A DNA stretch of 64,000 bases from contig CM055889.1 of assembly GCA_029582165.1 (NCBI GenBank), forward strand, positions 15,804,841 through 15,868,840. The letters are read 5' to 3'. Every line of letters begins with the position of its first letter. Within the stretch, counting starts at the first letter, position 1. The notes beneath the pieces were generated by a model. The model had not been told where the DNA came from. It worked only from the letters and a program-made list of their open reading frames with translations, and searched no databases. Origin of the DNA: Portulaca oleracea (Eukaryota > Streptophyta > Magnoliopsida > Caryophyllales > Portulacaceae). Position numbers and translations under genes: made by a program. Shown in pieces: positions 34,972 to 47,952 of the stretch.

Positions 34972-36416
34972 TTGAACTGAAAAAGAGGGTAAAACTTGAA
35001 AAATCGAGTTGATTTGAAATTGTAAAAGGAAGAAATTTGATTTATTTCACGGTTTTATTATTCTTTTAGACATTTTGCATACCAGGCTACTTCACGGGTT
35101 TTTTGACACGGGAGCACAAAAGCGATGGTTAAGGAGTAACCTAGGATTTTACTCGAGAGCGGGCGACCACTACTTGTGTGATGCACTCTACATCGCCAAA
35201 CATTTGGTCTCCTCCTCTCACCCATGTTATACTCCAAGGCTTCCTTGAAGTCCGACGAGCAACACTTCACACACTTTACCTATAAACTTTATATAGGTGA
35301 AGTTCACCGGGGCGAGAACATGTGGTACTTCATCCAATCCCAACCTTAGTAATCCATGAATGTAGAGCCTTGGTTTAGGATACCCCTCATGTTGTATGCT
35401 CTGTGTATGTGTTTCCCCTCCCCTTTCTTTATTGCAAAAGAGTCGACCTTAGCTTAGAGGCTTCGTTCTAGTCCATATAAAATTCATAGGCCTGAGAAGA
35501 GGATAGTTTATCAATTAGGGCAATTGACCTCAAACATTATGGTTAACCCTGTGGTCGGGCCCATTTATGTACAAGGGTTGATTACTCTAATTTATGAATC
35601 AAAATATTATATTGCATTTGATGATATTATATGACCTTTTACGACGCTCTCTTAACGAAGGTTCAAAATCTGATTAAAAGTCCAACAAAGTTTATAGATA
35701 ATGTCTTAGACTGCATAATAGTCACTAAGCTTGAGTAAGTTAATTTATAGATTTAATTACTAAATTCATCATATTTATGGCCGACCCGTTGTTAGGCCCA
35801 ACCATATTGGATTTACCAATTAAGCCTATAAACCAATTATAACCTGCTTATTGATGACTTTATTCAGTCATTTACACTATCCATTTTCCTTTAGTAAAGA
35901 GAAAAAAAAGAAAAAAAAGTATAGGATGTCAGTCTTGTTGAGCATTATTCTGGTCCGTATAATAGCCAATATAGCTAGAGCTGTCTAAGTTTGTTGCGCC
36001 AAGTTATGGATTCTCCTTAAAAAGGTCGGCCTGTAGATTGGGCTCAACCGAATTGAGAAACACTGACTTGTACTTTCTGACTTATGTATAGCTCGCTATA
36101 TTTGACTTTATTCGGGCCTTTATGATGTTCTGTTGTTAGGTTCATATAGAGACGGAACATGCACTCCCAAGAAGTGGGTGATTCATCTTTGTGTCAGCAT
36201 ATAGGCATCGAGTCTGTTAGGGTCTCATATAGATCTCTTAGGACATGCATGCATCGGGTAGTAAGTGTTGAGAGTTAATCGTCGAGTCACAAACAAATTT
36301 TCATACAGGAAAGATAGGAGATTGCCTCACACATCAGAGACCCACTCACTGGTCGACTTGTTCCAAATCCAAACTATAACCCAACCACCATCCAAGACAG
36401 CGTCCGGAATCATACC
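34972..36416. other. Gypsy leader, non-coding
   Basis: Between primer site and gag start. No long frame; stops throughout. Such long leaders are known in Ogre-type elements. Confidence 0.5.
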
Positions 36417-37830
36417 ATGGCCGAGGAACGATTCCAAGAGATCCCTGTCCAAGGCGCCGAAGCAAAAATCTCGAAGCAGCTGGATGAGCTATACACTAAG
36501 ATCCAAGGCTTAGTCTTTGCAAACTCCCTGGAGCAAGAACAAAAGATTGGGAAGAGGTTCCATGAGCAATAATAGGTGATGGATGGCATTCTGCAAGCCA
36601 TAACCAAGATTAATGAGAAGCTAGGCCTGAATACTGAAGAAATGATGATGTGGTGGAAGTCCATGGGTATGGATATGAGCCCGACCTTGTCAAGACACCT
36701 GCAGGGGATGAGTCAGGGGGCTCAGGGTCGTTCAAAGGGAAGTCCAAGGCAGTCTTAGAAGTTCCCAAAGTCGCTAAAAATCTTGCTGTCAAGGCCTTGG
36801 AACAAACACTTGAGTCTTACCAAGATGATGAGCACTGTTCCGGCCTTTACTAACAAGTACACAGATGTACCTTTGCCTATCCACTTGGTCATGAAGGTGG
36901 ACGACAAAGTTGAAGTACCCAACATCAAATTTAAACCATCTGAAAATCCTACTCATCACATCGAGGAGTTCATGCGACTGGCACCTCTCAACAAGATTGA
37001 TGTTGACTTGTACTCTACAGTCTTCCCATCCACCCTAGATGGAGAAGCCAAGTATGGTACCATGCCTGTCACCTCAAGTCAAGGTTGTCTGGAACGAGCT
37101 GTTTAAGGCTTCCATTAACCATTACAGTCATATCCAGAGGAATTAAGCAACTGTAGATGATCTGACTCCCATAAAGCAGAGGGATGACGAGTCTTTCTTG
37201 GACTATTTCGAAAGATGGCACACCAAGTTGTCTCACATCAATGAAACAATACCTTTGCGCCTACAGCTGACTACTTTCAAACAAGGTCTCAAAAGCAGCC
37301 TATCCCATCATTTGGGATACCACGTCATCAAGGACTTTGATTACCTTAAAGACATTCGTGTCCAACAGGAGACCATGAACAATGAGAAGGCCGCCACCCA
37401 AGGGTGGAATAATTTCAGACCTAATAGGAGGGCTATTGGTTCACCCAACCACCCTTCTAACAGCGCTGAGACTAATGCAATTCAGTCAGGAATCCAGCCA
37501 AAGTACGACCATTACACCCCACTTGACATCACTTATGCCGATGCTTTGGCTCATCTCTTAAGGAAAGACCTGATTGAGTTTCCTTTACCAAGACTAGAGC
37601 CATAAACGAAGTACCCAAGCTGGGATGACAATGCAATCTGCAACTATCACAGGTGTAAGGGATATGACACCGAGAAGTGTTGGACCTTGAAGAATAAAAT
37701 CGAGGGTATGATCCGGTCAGGTAAATTGCCCCTGCCAAAAATAGCACAGAAAGCCAACTAGAGCAAATGACCCTCCAGGAGCAGCCAATAGGGAAAGACA
37801 ACATCACAGGAAGGGGACTTTGAAGTTAGC
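36417..37830 (+). pseudogene. Gypsy gag, broken
   Basis: An ATG at 36417 opens MAEERFQEIPVQGAEAKISK and runs to tandem stops TAATAG near 36570. Further in-family pieces follow in other frames: a KFKPSENP-HHIEEFMRLAPL block (about 36930-36995), DYFERWHTKLSHINETIPLR (from 37201) and a long open stretch to 37605 with GLKSSLSHHLGYH. Near 37640 comes CNYHRCKGYDTEKCWTLKNK, the CxxHx-GHDTE-CW-LK hallmark of plant gypsy Gag, with the usual H-GH changed. Several stops and frameshifts, so non-functional. It is cut by the LTR insertion at 37867. Confidence 0.8.
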
Positions 37831-38348
37831 TTGGGTCTCAATCCCTTTGAGCATTCTGTTTCAGAGTGTAATAACCCAGAGAAAACCCCCCTTAATATGT
37901 ATTAATTAACATGTTGATGAATGTTAAAATTACTAAAATAATAATTAAAGCGCGTGTTCCAATTCTTCTAACCAGTATGTGTTTTGCAGGACTTGAACAG
38001 TGCAACGACCATCAAGATTCTTAGATTAGAAATTCTCGTTGATTTCCTTTCCCCGTTTAAATTTATGGATATCATGGATAATTAAGTACTCCCTACCGAC
38101 TTTTCATTTTATTCTTTTACCGAGGGTAAGTTAAAAATATTTATGGGAGAAAAGACCTAAGTGAGGGTAATCTATTTGAGATTTCATAGGTTCCTCGACA
38201 AATTTTATGATGGTTTAGTGAATAAAATAAATTGAAGTTTAGGGATGTACAAGAATAAGATAAGGATACTTAAGTTAATGGATTTTATTTCTTTTGGGCC
38301 TTATTCAACCAAGTTGGGAGAGGAGACCACTTTTAGGCCAAATAGAGC

Positions 38349-38357
<9 letters not shown>

Positions 38358-38400
<43 letters not shown>
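38358..38400. repeat. (TA)n microsatellite
   Basis: About 20 TA units inside the solo LTR. Confidence 0.95.
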
Positions 38401-38402
<2 letters not shown>

Positions 38403-40451
38403 TGGGTTAATAACTCAATTGATCAAATTCAAATCTCCCCCTCTCATACTCACTTTTTCTCTCTCTCGGCCTCCCTCTCCCCGACCCCCTTGCCCTTTCC
38501 TCTTCCTCCCTACTGCTCCACCGTGCCTCTGCCGTCGCCGGTGGTTGAGGTCGCCGGCCGCCGCCGCACCACCACACCATCATCAACTTCTTCTTCTTCC
38601 CTTCTTCTCTTTGAAGTGGTAATCCACTCCATCTTATTTCTTCTCTTCTTCAAGCATGAGTCTTAGTTATAATCTGAATTTTTCTTTGTTTCTCCATGTC
38701 TTTCCAGAAGATTATCAAGAGTTTAAGATAATCCAAGTGGAGATTGTTGAGTATATAAAAGAATCAAGTGTAAATTGGTAAGTTATGATGAGTTTGATGC
38801 TCTAGTAAGTGAATGAGTAAAGATTGTGTATTTTATGAATATGCATGATGTTTTGAAGGTTTAATTCACTGCGAAAGAATGAATTGTTAGCTAAAGTATG
38901 AATGCAAGTACTTAGAATGAGATTTAGTTAGCAAGTGAGTGAGTTTTATGGGTGTTGATGTTGAATTTGTGAAAAGTTTCTTTAGGAGCTTGAGAAATAG
39001 TAAGATTTTGCCTTGCATGTATAAAATAAGGTCAAGAATGTGGATTTTTGAATGTTTTTAATTCCGGGAAATTGGTATTTATGATTGTGAAGTATGTTTG
39101 GGAAGAGATTAGTGAGGATTATTAAGTTATCATACATGCAAACAAGTTTGTGAGTGGTTTCTTTAAATCTGGTTGAATTCTGGAAATTCCAGAGGGTGTA
39201 AAGTGTGAACTTGGTCCATTTTATGATATAATTAGACAGTCTAAACTGTTAGCTAAACCCCGGTTTTTGAATCACGAAGTTTCGATATGTATGTCAAAAG
39301 TTATGCCCAAAACCGTGAGTGGTCGCACACAAATAAAAATTTTTGAGACAGTCTGGAAATCAATATTTTTCATCTGTTTAGAAACCTTTTTTGGTTGAGT
39401 GTTCGACATGAAAGATTTAGAGGATTTATTGAACTTTCCGGAAATTTCGTAGTCATATGATACTGAGAGTGAGAGTTATGAGTCTTTAAGTCGAGGATAG
39501 TAATCTGAAATTTGCCCAGAAAATTCAAGTGATTGCTTTGAGTTGAGGACCAAATCTCGACCCTTTTCCATGCCAAATCAAGTTATGATCAACATGAAAG
39601 TTTTAGATTGCTCTTCCAGCTTTCCATAGATAGCTTGCACGCCCCAAACCAACGAGTATAACTTGAGTTAGGGCTCTCCGAATAGTTGATGTTTGTAATA
39701 GTATTTTTTGGGCAGCTTGCTAAGATTGTAGCTTTTGGCCTCCATAACCACTCTTTTGACCTTTATGTTCAACTAGAAAGTTGTAGTGCACAAGATTAGC
39801 TTTCCAAAAAGTCCTCATGCTTAAGGATACATTATTTGTGGGAGAAGCTATGGCCTTCCGAGTAGAGCTTAAGTTGCAAGTATATTTACCAAATAAGTTT
39901 AGAATTTATTAGACTATTCTTGTTATACCCCTTCAATTTAGGTTCTAATTTATGATTCTCATTTCTTTCTTAAGTGTCTTCAAGAAGTCGTTGCGCTCAG
40001 CTGTTCAAGTCCTTGCGAGTTTAAGTGTGTAAGTTGCATTTGTCTAGGTACATATATTGCCTGTACATTTTAAGTATATTATTAAGATTCAGTAATTTTA
40101 TTCTATGTACCTTATGGTTACTTTATCATTCATGTGAATATGCAATTTTATGTTTTAAGGTTTAAAAGTGTAAGCAAGTTTTCATTGAGTTTAAGTACCA
40201 AAATAATTTATTAAATAATTCATGTTATCGTAAGTTCTTATATTATACGTCCTTCATAACTGAAAACTTATGTTTTTCTTTAGATACTTGTGAGGTTAAG
40301 GGTTTTTCATAAGTACACCCCTTTATAAGTACATGCTTTGTTCAAAAGTATGTTACGTATAAGTTAGAAATGGGATAATTCATAAGAGTACAAGGTTGTC
40401 AAAAGTTTTGATAAAGTAAGGATTCTCAAGTTCTCAAGATTAAACAAAGGT

Positions 40452-40600
40452 CCCGTCCATGTTAATCGTGCCTTAGCGCACACCAGAGAAACCGTGCCTG
40501 AGAGCACACCATGTTAACCGTGCCCTAGTGCACACCACACCAGGATAATCGTGCCTTAGTACACACCAGGATAATTCGTGCCATAAAGTGCACCCCATGG
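40452..40600. repeat. Short tandem array in solo LTR
   Basis: Four to five copies of a 28-35 bp unit carrying the core CGTGCC-TTAG-x-CACACCA. Copies differ by small changes and spacing. Confidence 0.8.
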
Positions 40601-41735
40601 AAATTTGGCCAGTACAGGATAATATCCACCATCCGGATCTCCCGATCGGTTCGGGTATGCGCATACGGAGGCTCAACCAATGATCGCAAGTAGGGGACCT
40701 TTAGGTTAATAAAAGGTCAACTAAGTGTTAATTAGTTTAAGTTCCCCAAGTCTTTTGAACTAAAGTAAGGTTTTATGAATTACATATCAAGTTTTACAAG
40801 TCTTGATTTATGGTAATTCAAGATTGAATTTATGTTTTAAGCAATGTGTGATTTATGTCAAGTTTAGGTATGATTTATGAGTCTCCTAAACTTTTGTTTA
40901 TGTTATGTTGGAAGGGAAGAATTCTCATGCATGGTTTTGTTTAAGTTACGATTTTTCATAAAGTTTAGGTATAAGTTAAGCTATGGCTTTATTTTGTAAG
41001 TTATGTACTACTTATTGTTTGTTTTCCCCCTTTTATATTGTTTTAATTGTGTTGGAACCGCGCTAGTTAATTAAAATAATTTTTGAAATGATTCTTACAT
41101 TATAGGGGTATACGTACTGAGTCTAACTCACTCTTTGAAGTTTTCTATTTTCATTTTTAGGAAACTTGACTAAAGGTAAAGGCCAGGCATCGGAAGGACG
41201 AACCCCTAGAGCTATATAAGGCGACAAAGGTGATTTGGGGAGTCTGTTGATTCAAATGAGGAGGATTGTTTAAAGTTTGGCCATGTATAAATCATGGGTT
41301 ATAGTGACTTCTTTCTTTGAGGACTTGTTTAAGCTTAAGTTTGTGTTGTGATGGTTATGGTTTAAGTTAATCTCATGCTTTGGTTTCATGTGTTGGGTTG
41401 TAGTTTAGCCTTGTCTTTGTTATGTGGACGGCGGTAATACCCTCGGGTGCCTTTTCCATTGCGTTAATCATTAGATTAAGTGAGTCATTAGCTTAATCAC
41501 GTGATTATTTACCTGGGGGTGTTACACAGAGTCAGTTAGGGATGACATTGAGTCGGTCTTTGATATGCTTGTCTTTGAATTCAATAAGATGCATCTATTT
41601 GATTGTGATTATTTGAAGAATCTCGTGCTTGTACTCTTAACTTGAGTTGAAAGCTCCTTCATCCATTCATTAGTCTTAACATACCCTTCCATTCATCACA
41701 TTTGTCATCCTATGAATCCAGGGTTTAAAATAAAG

Positions 41736-42470
41736 TTAAAAAAAAAAAAGAAAAAATAGAACAAAAACAGAAAAAAGAGAAAAAAAAAATAAGAGAGAAG
41801 TCAGTCTGCATTCATCAAGCAGACTGGGCAAAAGGAGAGAAGACCAAACCCACAAGTCTATTGAAAGTGGACACCTCTATACTTCTAGAACAGCAGCTTG
41901 AACAAAACGTGCCTAGGACAGGGGGCTACCGCCTCACCACCCACATCACCGTCTGTACCATTTATTACCTTCCCATTCGCCCACAACATTTATCCCTACT
42001 TGTCATCTACATCTCCATCCCAAATTCCCATTCACCATATTATCCCTTTTTGCATCACTCATAACAGTCATCGTTCGGAAAACCTTAGCCTTGACCAATC
42101 CGGTCATTCTCTTCATATCCAAGAGGTGTGTTGTGACTAATGTCATCAGAAAAGAGAACATGAGTCAATCCCATGAAGAAGAAAGTTGAAAAAAAAAGAA
42201 GAAAGCAAAATGAAAAAAATAAAAAGAAAAAGAAAAGAAAAAGAAAAGAGAGAGTTCCTAGTTGGTTCACCAACATGGGTCGGCATGAGTGGTATGATAA
42301 TCATATCCCTTAAGCACTTTGTTTGCGTATGGAAAAACCTGTGCTGGGAGAGTAAACCCCGTTTGGGCCGTTCATATCTCGAAGCATACCAACAAAAAAA
42401 AAGAGAAAAAAGAAGAAAAAAAGGAAAAAAAAAAAGAAAAAGGAGGGTGAGAAACCGGAGACGGAGCTAA
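41736..42470. repeat. A/G-rich low-complexity tracts
   Basis: Three purine-rich runs (about 41738-41800, 42180-42255 and 42390-42450) in the 3' internal part of the gypsy element. They give lysine-rich or phenylalanine-rich shadow frames. Confidence 0.8.
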
Positions 42471-42757
42471 TAGTCACGCACACCGAAAAACCCTCATAAA
42501 TCTTCCAAATTGTTCTCAAGCCTTGCGCCCCAAGCCTTCATATCGTCATCACCCCTTTGCATCCATGACCATCCTCAAGCCTACTTCACCAAGCCCTGCT
42601 CGAGCCATCAATCCTTTGAAGCTGGACCTTATGAACTACAACTGGCCTGATTCCGCATAAGATACGTAAGAGAACTTCTTTGAGGCCCAACCGCTACAAT
42701 TCAAGGAGCATCCTTTGTCACAAAATTTTGGTCTTTGAGTGAAAAAAGATCATAGAG

Positions 42758-42880
42758 GCTAGCTCGGAACCTCGAGCTAGGCAAAAGGAGAGTGAGAGAA
42801 CAAGAGGGGCTAGCTTGGAATCCCAGGCTAGGCAAAAGGAGAGCGAGAGAATAAGAAAGGCTAGCCTGAAAACCCGTTAG
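42758..42880. repeat. 51-bp tandem repeat in gypsy 3' region
   Basis: Units start with GCTAGC at 42758, 42809 and 42860, each with a CTAGGCAAAAGGAGAG-x-GAGAGAA block. The third is incomplete. Period is exactly 51 bp. Confidence 0.85.
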
Positions 42881-43626
42881 GGCATGTTAGCCGATCATCT
42901 CTCTTCTTATGACACAAATCCATTCACTCACCTCCTCTTCTATGAGGTGACTTAACCCTTGCCGAGCACCTAGCCTTAGCTGAAACATAGTCATCTACCA
43001 TCGTGGCATAGGCCTGGTTTGGGATAGCTTATTGAATTGAATACAATACTCAACATGATAGGAGGAGGTTCATTTAGTTGTATGCCTCTTTATGAGGTAG
43101 CTTTTTTGAGTGAAATGTTTGTTGATATGCATGGTTCAGTTAAAGTTTCAGATTTTTTATCATCAGAAGAAACACCCAAAGTCTTGGTGTTGTGAATTGT
43201 CAGGAAGAGGTTCTGTCCTTGGTCAACTACCTTGAAGAGAAAATACTCATACTTAGTGAACCATCCTACAATGAAATTTCATCATAATTTTTCCATTCTT
43301 CTGTAGTCCTGCGGTTGTACTCTCTGTTGTATCTGAGTCTCATGTGGAGAAGGATTTTCAGTTTACTCTCTGTTGTTTGTTCTCATTTTAGTTGTATGCC
43401 TGTTTATGAAGACTCAACTTTATTTTGAATAAAAGGTCTATTGGCCGCAAATTATCACAAAAAAGTCATCGTTAATTTTTTATAGTCTTTAATGTACCCT
43501 TTTAACTTATGATTTCTAACACAACACATGAGCAAAATTATATAAGTATATTCATATGAAAGAAACTTTTGACGACAAATATGATTTATTTGTCTACGTT
43601 AGTTTTATATTTTAAATTATTATATA

Positions 43627-43908
43627 CTCCCTCCTTCCCATATTATTTGTCACATTAGACATAATTTTAAAAACCAAAAAAACCACCCTTTAACATCAAT
43701 TTAGCTCATTGGAAAGGTGAAAATGTTGAATAAAATGATGAATAAAAAAGGAAAAGGTGAATAAAAAGAAAAATGGAAGAAAAAGATGTAATTTATAAGG
43801 TTAATTTGATAAATTTGTAATTAATGTGTTATTAGAATTATAAACTGACAGATATTATGGAAAAAAAGAAAGTTAGTTAAAATGACAGATAATATGGGAA
43901 TGATGGAG
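43627..43908. mobile_element. Stowaway-like MITE (282 bp)
   Basis: CTCCCTCCTTCCCATATTAT at the left, mirrored by ATAATATGGGAATGATGGAG at the right, flanked by TA. Inner arms GTCAC/GACAG are also mirrored. Classic Tc1/mariner MITE ends. Confidence 0.82.
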
Positions 43909-43968
43909 TATATAATATAATTAATAGTCAAGATTTGTAAATATTAATTATAAATTTCGTGTAATACT

Positions 43969-44212
43969 ATCTCCATTCCAAATTGTTTGTCCTTCTAACA
44001 ATTTTAATAAGATCAAGAAAATATTGAAAAGAAGGTGAAAAAGGTATGAGTTGTCCAAATTATCCCTACAAAATCCATATACATAAAATCAAAATTGTAG
44101 GAATTTTAAACAACTTAATTTATTAGGATAAAATGAAATTGATAATTGTTCAAATTGTAAAAATGACCAAAAAAATAAAAAAATAGTTACTATGACAAAT
44201 AAATTGAGATTG
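43969..44212. mobile_element. Probable degenerate Stowaway-like MITE
   Basis: CTATCTCCATTCCAAATTGT and GACAAATAAATTGAGATTGA are loosely mirrored and resemble the ends of the previous element. The TA duplication is not clear. Confidence 0.4.
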
Positions 44213-44680
44213 ATGTCATTAAGAAAGTAGAAATGACACTTTGGTTTGGTTTACGTGGCTGTTATGTTTTGAAGCTTGTGTGTTGTGCCTGCTTGCTTTA
44301 TGTTTGGTGGGGCTGGGAGTTTACAGACTAAGGTTGGGAGGGTAGGTTTTCTAGGTGGTTAATAAGATTCTAATTTTATTATTTATTTTATAATTTATTT
44401 ATTTTGAGTTTGGGTTAAAAGTGCAATTAGGCCATAAGATCATATAGGTCTACAACCTTAAAATTCTATTAATTTTTTATTTTAAAGATATTTCTATTTG
44501 TTAAAAATCGTTTTGTAGTTTTGTACTTTTTATGTAAAATAAATAAAACACAAATAAAATAATTAAGTTAATTATTAAAAGAAAATAAACTATAATTATA
44601 AGGATTTTTAAATATATAGTTTATTTATAGATTGAACAAAAATTTAGCTAGAGTTTTCAAAAACCTCATCTAATTAATAG

Positions 44681-45549
44681 TGTTGGCCTGTTGGGTCAAG
44701 GTCCTTTAATTACCTAAGTAACTCCACGAAGGACCTTATACGGAGTTTTAATGAAAGACAAAACTCGAATATCAAAGAAACATTTAAAACAGGGAAGTTT
44801 ACCGCTGAAATTAATATCCAACGGCTCCCATATTTATTACCTAGCATAAACTGATTGTGTTCTATTTTATGTAGGAAACAATTATCAAAGAAAAGGAAAC
44901 TTAGCAAAAGGAAAGCAAGATCACAAAGAATATCTCAAAAGAAGGAAAGCAAATCAGAAGGCAAAAGAAGGAAAGAGAATCGTAAGAGCAATCAAGGAAA
45001 GTGGATCAACGTATGCCAAGGTTGTGATTAAAAATAGAAGACTTGAAGACTGAAGACAATAGGTGATTCTACGGAAGTAATCGCGGAGTAAGAAATCCGG
45101 TGGGATTTCTGAGTGTGTAGCCAATGGTTCGGTGGTGAAGGTAGCCAGTAAAGGACCTTTGGTGAAGCTATAGCCAAGGACCTTGGTGAGCATTCGTTGT
45201 GTCCACATGTGGTGGTGAGATGATGTGTAGCAGAGCCTTGACGGACTAAGGCTGTGTGAGTGTGTGCTTCAATGTAATCCATCATTTTTCAAATCATCGC
45301 TAGGGTTTTCCTACGACGATCCTTATCTGTAGCTATCTTAAGGACCTTCGACCTTGGTCAATGAACCTATCAGTAACTGCCTTCATGTTGTTACTTCTAG
45401 CTTTGTTCTTTGGTTGATATAAATATAATGGGGTATTTCAGTTACACTGTGTTTTGATCCTTGATTTCAAACCAAAGAAGTTTGCTGTAACATCTTACCT
45501 AGTGTGTAGATCTTAATTGTGAAATTCACCCCCCTCAAGGACCTTTACA
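44681..45549 (+). mobile_element. Solo LTR (869 bp)
   Basis: Starts TGTTGGCCTG, ends ACCTTTACA, and is flanked by exact 5-bp duplications AATAG (44676-44680, 45550-45554). A TATA-like GATATAAATATAATG lies near 45416-45430. No internal genes. Size and TGTTGG start suit a copia-type LTR, though the lineage is not settled. Confidence 0.8.
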
Positions 45550-45728
45550 AATAGTCTACACAATTTTACTTGTATATATGTAAATAATACTATTATATTC
45601 CAAAATTTAGTTTTATGAATAAATTAATAGCATAACAATGTCAATTATGTTAAATGACTATTTAATTCTAATATTTCATTATCGTTGTGGTACAAATGAC
45701 GAATAATCATGTACTTTTTCCATTGTTA

Positions 45729-45967
45729 GGCCCTATTCTTTTGATTGATTGGTGAGGTTTAATCATATATTACCTTACTTTACCATTCAAAAGAACAAGA
45801 CCATACTTTTAGATAATTTATATTTAATTTTTTTATTCAACTTACAAAATTTAGTTAAAAATAAAAAAGAAATAGGTGTTGTGACATTTATTTACTTCTA
45901 CTACTTTATTTACCTTGTCTTACCTTATCTTACCTAACTTAATCGTACAACTTTAAAGAACATGACC
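45729..45967. mobile_element. Tourist-like MITE (239 bp)
   Basis: Ends GGCCCTATTCTTTT and, reversed, GGTCATGTTCTTT, flanked by TTA (45726-45728, 45968-45970). A 3-bp TTA duplication marks PIF/Harbinger MITEs. An ACCTTATCTTACC-rich inner block recurs, reversed, near 58420. Confidence 0.7.
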
Positions 45968-46035
45968 TTATTTTTTCTATGTTTATGGCTTTATGCACAT
46001 TCCAACTCTACACTTTTCAACTTTCTTAAATACTA

Positions 46036-46317
46036 CTCCATCCAATTCAAAATAACTGACTTTCACATAATATTTTATTAAAAAGATAATTTTATAGTTT
46101 TCTAATCTTTTTATTATAATTAAGTCTAATGATATTAATTGTTTATAGTGAATCATTATATAGAAATTAATGATTAGAATTTTTGAATTGTAAATTAAAA
46201 CGAGAAACAAAAAACGAGAGCGAATAAAAATTAGTGTCAAATAAAATTTAAAAAATTAACTCATCCGTAAGATGGACATTATAGTTAATCATAATAAATA
46301 ATTACAAACAAAGGGAG
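46036..46317. mobile_element. Possible Stowaway-like MITE
   Basis: ACTCCATCC at the left and GGGAGT at the right are mirrored over a short distance with AT-rich sequence between. Target duplication unclear. Confidence 0.35.
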
Positions 46318-46590
46318 TTCTGTAGTTTTTTTTTTGGTTGTGGAGAGGGAGTTGTTACATAACATGAATGTGATAAACAATACAAGCACTAAAATTTAAA
46401 GGGGCTGGGGATAATGTTAGTCCACTATTGATGTATTTTCATTAATGTTTTGATGTTTGAGTCCCACCAAATTTCATGAATTGACGCAATGTTTTACACG
46501 GGTAAATTTTAACACACCCAAAAAGTTCAACTTCATTTATTGTATTCTATTATTTTTGCTCGTGAATTAAGTTATTGATTGGACGTCTTA

Positions 46591-46874
46591 GACCCCGTTA
46601 TTTTATGTGGTAGGTTGTGATGCGGTACCACACTGCACCGCATTTTTTAATGTTCCACCAAACTTCAACACATTATACTACAATCATTACTAATATATCA
46701 TTTCATTTTTCTCTCTCATCACTTTTTCCATCTATTTTTCACATTTTCTCTCTCTCAACCTACCCCACATACCACAACTTTCACCACAACTTATCATATT
46801 TTTTCAAATTCCACCGCATTGCAGTACCGCATCATTACGTACCACACCGAACCAACTGTATAAAAGAACGGACC
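46591..46874. mobile_element. Tourist-like MITE (284 bp)
   Basis: GACCCCGTTATTTTATG and, reversed from the right, GGTCCGTTCTTTTATAC, flanked by TTA (46588-46590, 46875-46877). Inner GATGCGGTAC-x-AC blocks are mirrored near 46611 and 46820. Non-coding. Confidence 0.65.
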
Positions 46875-47355
46875 TTAGTTCATTAAAAGTTTAGACAAAG
46901 TTAAGCATAAGTTGTTTGTTTATGTTTTTCATTATTTTAAAATTTTTTGACATAAGTTTTTCATCTTTTGTACAGGGAACACGAAATTTTAGATACCCTT
47001 AATTATTAGGTTTCCATCCTACCCTTATGCCCTTCTTTTTAAATGTTTTATACTGTTTTTTAAAAAATATCGACTTAGAAAATTTGGTTACTTCACTTAC
47101 CTTCTTGGTATTTACATGGCCTCAAAAAGATGTCAAAAGTACTATTTTTTTTGTCTAGATTTGAGTTATTTATTGGTATATTTTTGAAATTATAATTTGA
47201 ATATATAAAAGCACTTGTTTCCTTCATTTATAAAGCGATATAATTTAAAAAATTATTTATGTTCTCTATAACTTTTATCCTCTCCTTATCAAAGTTACTT
47301 CTCTTCTTGTTATTATCATTATTCTACAATTAAACTATTATCGTTGTGGTTGTGG

Positions 47356-47724
47356 TTGTTGTTGATGTTGTTGTTGCTGCTGCTTTATAAACTATGTTTA
47401 AATTCAAAGCTATTTTCAATCTATTTCCTTAGCCCACTTGTATTTTTATGTTAATACTGTTATTGTTATTATTATTATTATTATCATTGTTGTTTATATT
47501 ATTACTCAATACCGAAAGTAACTAAGCATTATTATGTCACAAATGTTATTTTGACAATATTGTAATGATGCCTCTATTTTATTTTTTATTTTTTATTTTA
47601 TCCTACCTCTTGTGATTTTTAGTCGTTGTTGATGTTGTTGTTGCTGTTTTATAATATGTTTAAATTCAAAGCTATTTTCAATCTATTTCCTTAGTCCACT
47701 TATATTTTTATGTTAATATTGTTA

Positions 47725-47764
<40 letters not shown>

Positions 47765-47910
47765 CATTGTTAAGTTGTTTATATTATTACTCAATACCTC
47801 CTTGAAAGTAACTAAGCATTACTATGTCACAAATGTTATTTTGTAATGATGCCTCTATTTTATTTTTTATTTTTTATTTTATCCTACCGCTTGTGATTTT
47901 TATTTTATCT
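47356..47910. repeat. Direct duplication, about 270-bp unit
   Basis: Two adjacent copies, roughly 47356-47625 and 47626-47910. Both hold TTGTTGATGTTGTTGTTGCT, TTCAAAGCTATTTTCAATCT and GTCACAAATGTTATTTTG blocks in the same order. They differ mainly in (ATT)n length and small indels. Confidence 0.85.
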
Positions 47911-47918
47911 TTTTGTGG

Positions 47919-47927
<9 letters not shown>

Positions 47928-47952
<25 letters not shown>

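Larger units (their letters stand above)
37867..41526 (+). mobile_element. Solo-LTR-like insertion, 3.66 kb
   Basis: Starts TGTAATAACCC and ends GGGGGTGTTACA, with exact 5-bp duplications CAGAG (37862-37866, 41527-41531). Flank and host sequence join perfectly across it, so it entered the gypsy gag region. Inside I see no gag, pol or primer site. There is a (TA)n run near 38358-38400, a GC- and CT-rich patch (38450-38620) and a short tandem array near 40452-40600. Its 3' end is related, in reverse orientation, to the sequence at 63024-64000. A single very long LTR, from recombination between two LTRs, is the simplest reading. Confidence 0.78.
33236..43440 (+). mobile_element. Ty3/gypsy (Tat/Ogre-like) element, truncated and invaded
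   Basis: Ordered parts: an LTR at 33236-34949, a primer site at 34953, a leader of about 1.4 kb, a broken gag at 36417-37830, then a 3.66-kb insertion at 37867-41526, then more internal sequence with purine-rich tracts and a 51-bp tandem repeat. A long LTR, long leader and tandem repeats in the 3' region fit the Tat/Ogre lineage, which is inference. No pol domains and no second LTR are visible. The right limit is uncertain; I place it near 43440, where MITE-rich intergenic DNA begins. Confidence 0.65.

Noticed and set aside
38245..38622. 125-codon plus-strand frame
   Set aside because: Includes a (TA)n run translated as repeated Tyr-Ile and low-complexity proline-rich sequence, inside a solo LTR.
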